From contig CACNYJ010000001.1 of the NCBI GenBank assembly GCA_902624655.1, forward strand, positions 1 to 64,000: a DNA stretch of 64,000 bases. Reading direction: 5' to 3'. Below are positions 63,546-64,000 of this stretch, one piece after another. Under the pieces are notes generated by a model. The model did not search any database. It saw only the letters and a list, made by a program, of their open reading frames with translations, and was not told the DNA's origin. The stretch's first letter is position 1; each line of letters opens with the position of its first letter. This DNA is from an uncultured Thiothrix sp. GTDB lineage: Bacteria; Pseudomonadota; Gammaproteobacteria; Poriferisulfidales; GCA-002705445. The translations under genes were made by a program, and so were the position numbers.

Positions 63546-64000
63546 ATGATAACAGAAAAAAAATATTCTCTTTTAGTAAATTTATTACTTCAAGTAATGT
63601 TTGTTGGTATATTGTTAGGGTTATTTCGAACAGCTATCCCTGCATTATCTGAAAGTATTTTTAATGTTCCAAAAGATTCATTTATATTTTTGTCTACATT
63701 CATCATAGCTTTTGGGTTGGTAAAGGGTGTTGCAAACTATTTCGCTGGAACTTTGGCCGACCAATATGATAGAAAAGCTGTTCTTTTAATTGGATGGTTA
63801 ATAGCTCTTCCAATTCCATTGATAATATATTTTGCAGATAGTTGGTACTATATAATTTTAGCTACATTCATTATTGGAATAAACCAAGGTCTGACATGGT
63901 CCGTAACTCAAATCTCAAGTGTTGATATCACAAAAACTGAGAGAAGAGGTTTTACTGTAGGGTTAAATGAATTCTCAGGTTATTTTGGAGTCGCTATTGG
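63546..64000 (+). CDS. MFS transporter, cut by the window end
   Basis: Reading from the ATG at 63546 gives at least 151 residues with no stop before the window ends. Four to five membrane helices are visible. GTLADQYDRKAVLLIGW is the MFS loop 2-3 motif (G-x3-D-x2-R/K). The C-terminal half is missing, so substrate cannot be guessed. Confidence 0.8.
   Translation, partial: MITEKKYSLLVNLLLQVMFVGILLGLFRTAIPALSESIFNVPKDSFIFLSTFIIAFGLVKGVANYFAGTLADQYDRKAVLLIGWLIALPIPLIIYFADSWYYIILATFIIGINQGLTWSVTQISSVDITKTERRGFTVGLNEFSGYFGVAI

Overview
The window is 64 kb of AT-rich bacterial chromosome (about one third G+C by eye), densely packed with core genes. The content points to a gammaproteobacterial sulfur oxidiser of the SUP05/Thioglobus/vesicomyid-symbiont type. 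It carries an aprM-aprB-aprA adenylylsulfate reductase cluster, a CbbQ-like ATPase, a probable PPi-type phosphofructokinase, cmoAB, a pyrB-pyrC' pair, and the metK-ahcY-rsmE-gshB-ruvX-pyrR-pyrB-pyrC'-yggS-proC-yggT-metX-metW series. The taxon is inferred from gene content; no rRNA or tRNA gene was seen.

Layout. 0-4.5 kb: a porin with a structured RNA behind it, a periplasmic flavin module (FMN-binding protein, ApbE, PepSY membrane protein), and two small membrane proteins. 4.5-22.5 kb: a housekeeping block with rpoD, dnaG, gltB, dgt, aroB, aroK, mrcA, hemE, gltD, yqeY, rpsU and tsaD. The GOGAT genes gltB and gltD are 6.5 kb apart. Each has the same promoter followed by a glutamine-riboswitch (glnA-type) leader. 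22.5-34 kb: accessory region with a double cupin, umuDC, an uncharacterised cluster ending in a MazG-like hydrolase and a probable modification-dependent nuclease, two secreted proteins, ung, an HTH/lysozyme-like fusion and two MORN-type secreted proteins. 34-40 kb: aprMBA, the cbbQ-like gene and unknowns. 40-47 kb: slyD, chrA, rpiA, rluB-like, tas, fmdB, DUF3429, rpsI, rplM, adk. 47-61.4 kb: one long rightward series from pfp to metW, with a SAM-II-like riboswitch before metX. 61.4-64 kb: a TerB-like gene, an Xre/MbcA/ParS-type gene with a SET-domain gene, a yrfG-like HAD phosphatase, and an MFS transporter cut by the window end.

How it fits together. Glutamine appears to be sensed by RNA at both GOGAT subunit genes, and SAM by RNA at metX, next to metK and ahcY. 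dnaG follows gltB by 2 nt, so primase and possibly sigma-70 could receive transcripts from the glutamine-responsive promoter. Several isolated genes have a -10 hexamer 6-7 nt before the start codon and no Shine-Dalgarno sequence, which suggests leaderless transcripts. The best candidates for undescribed biology are the paired glutamine-switch cassettes, the 25.1-29.8 kb cluster, and the HTH/lysozyme-lobe fusion.
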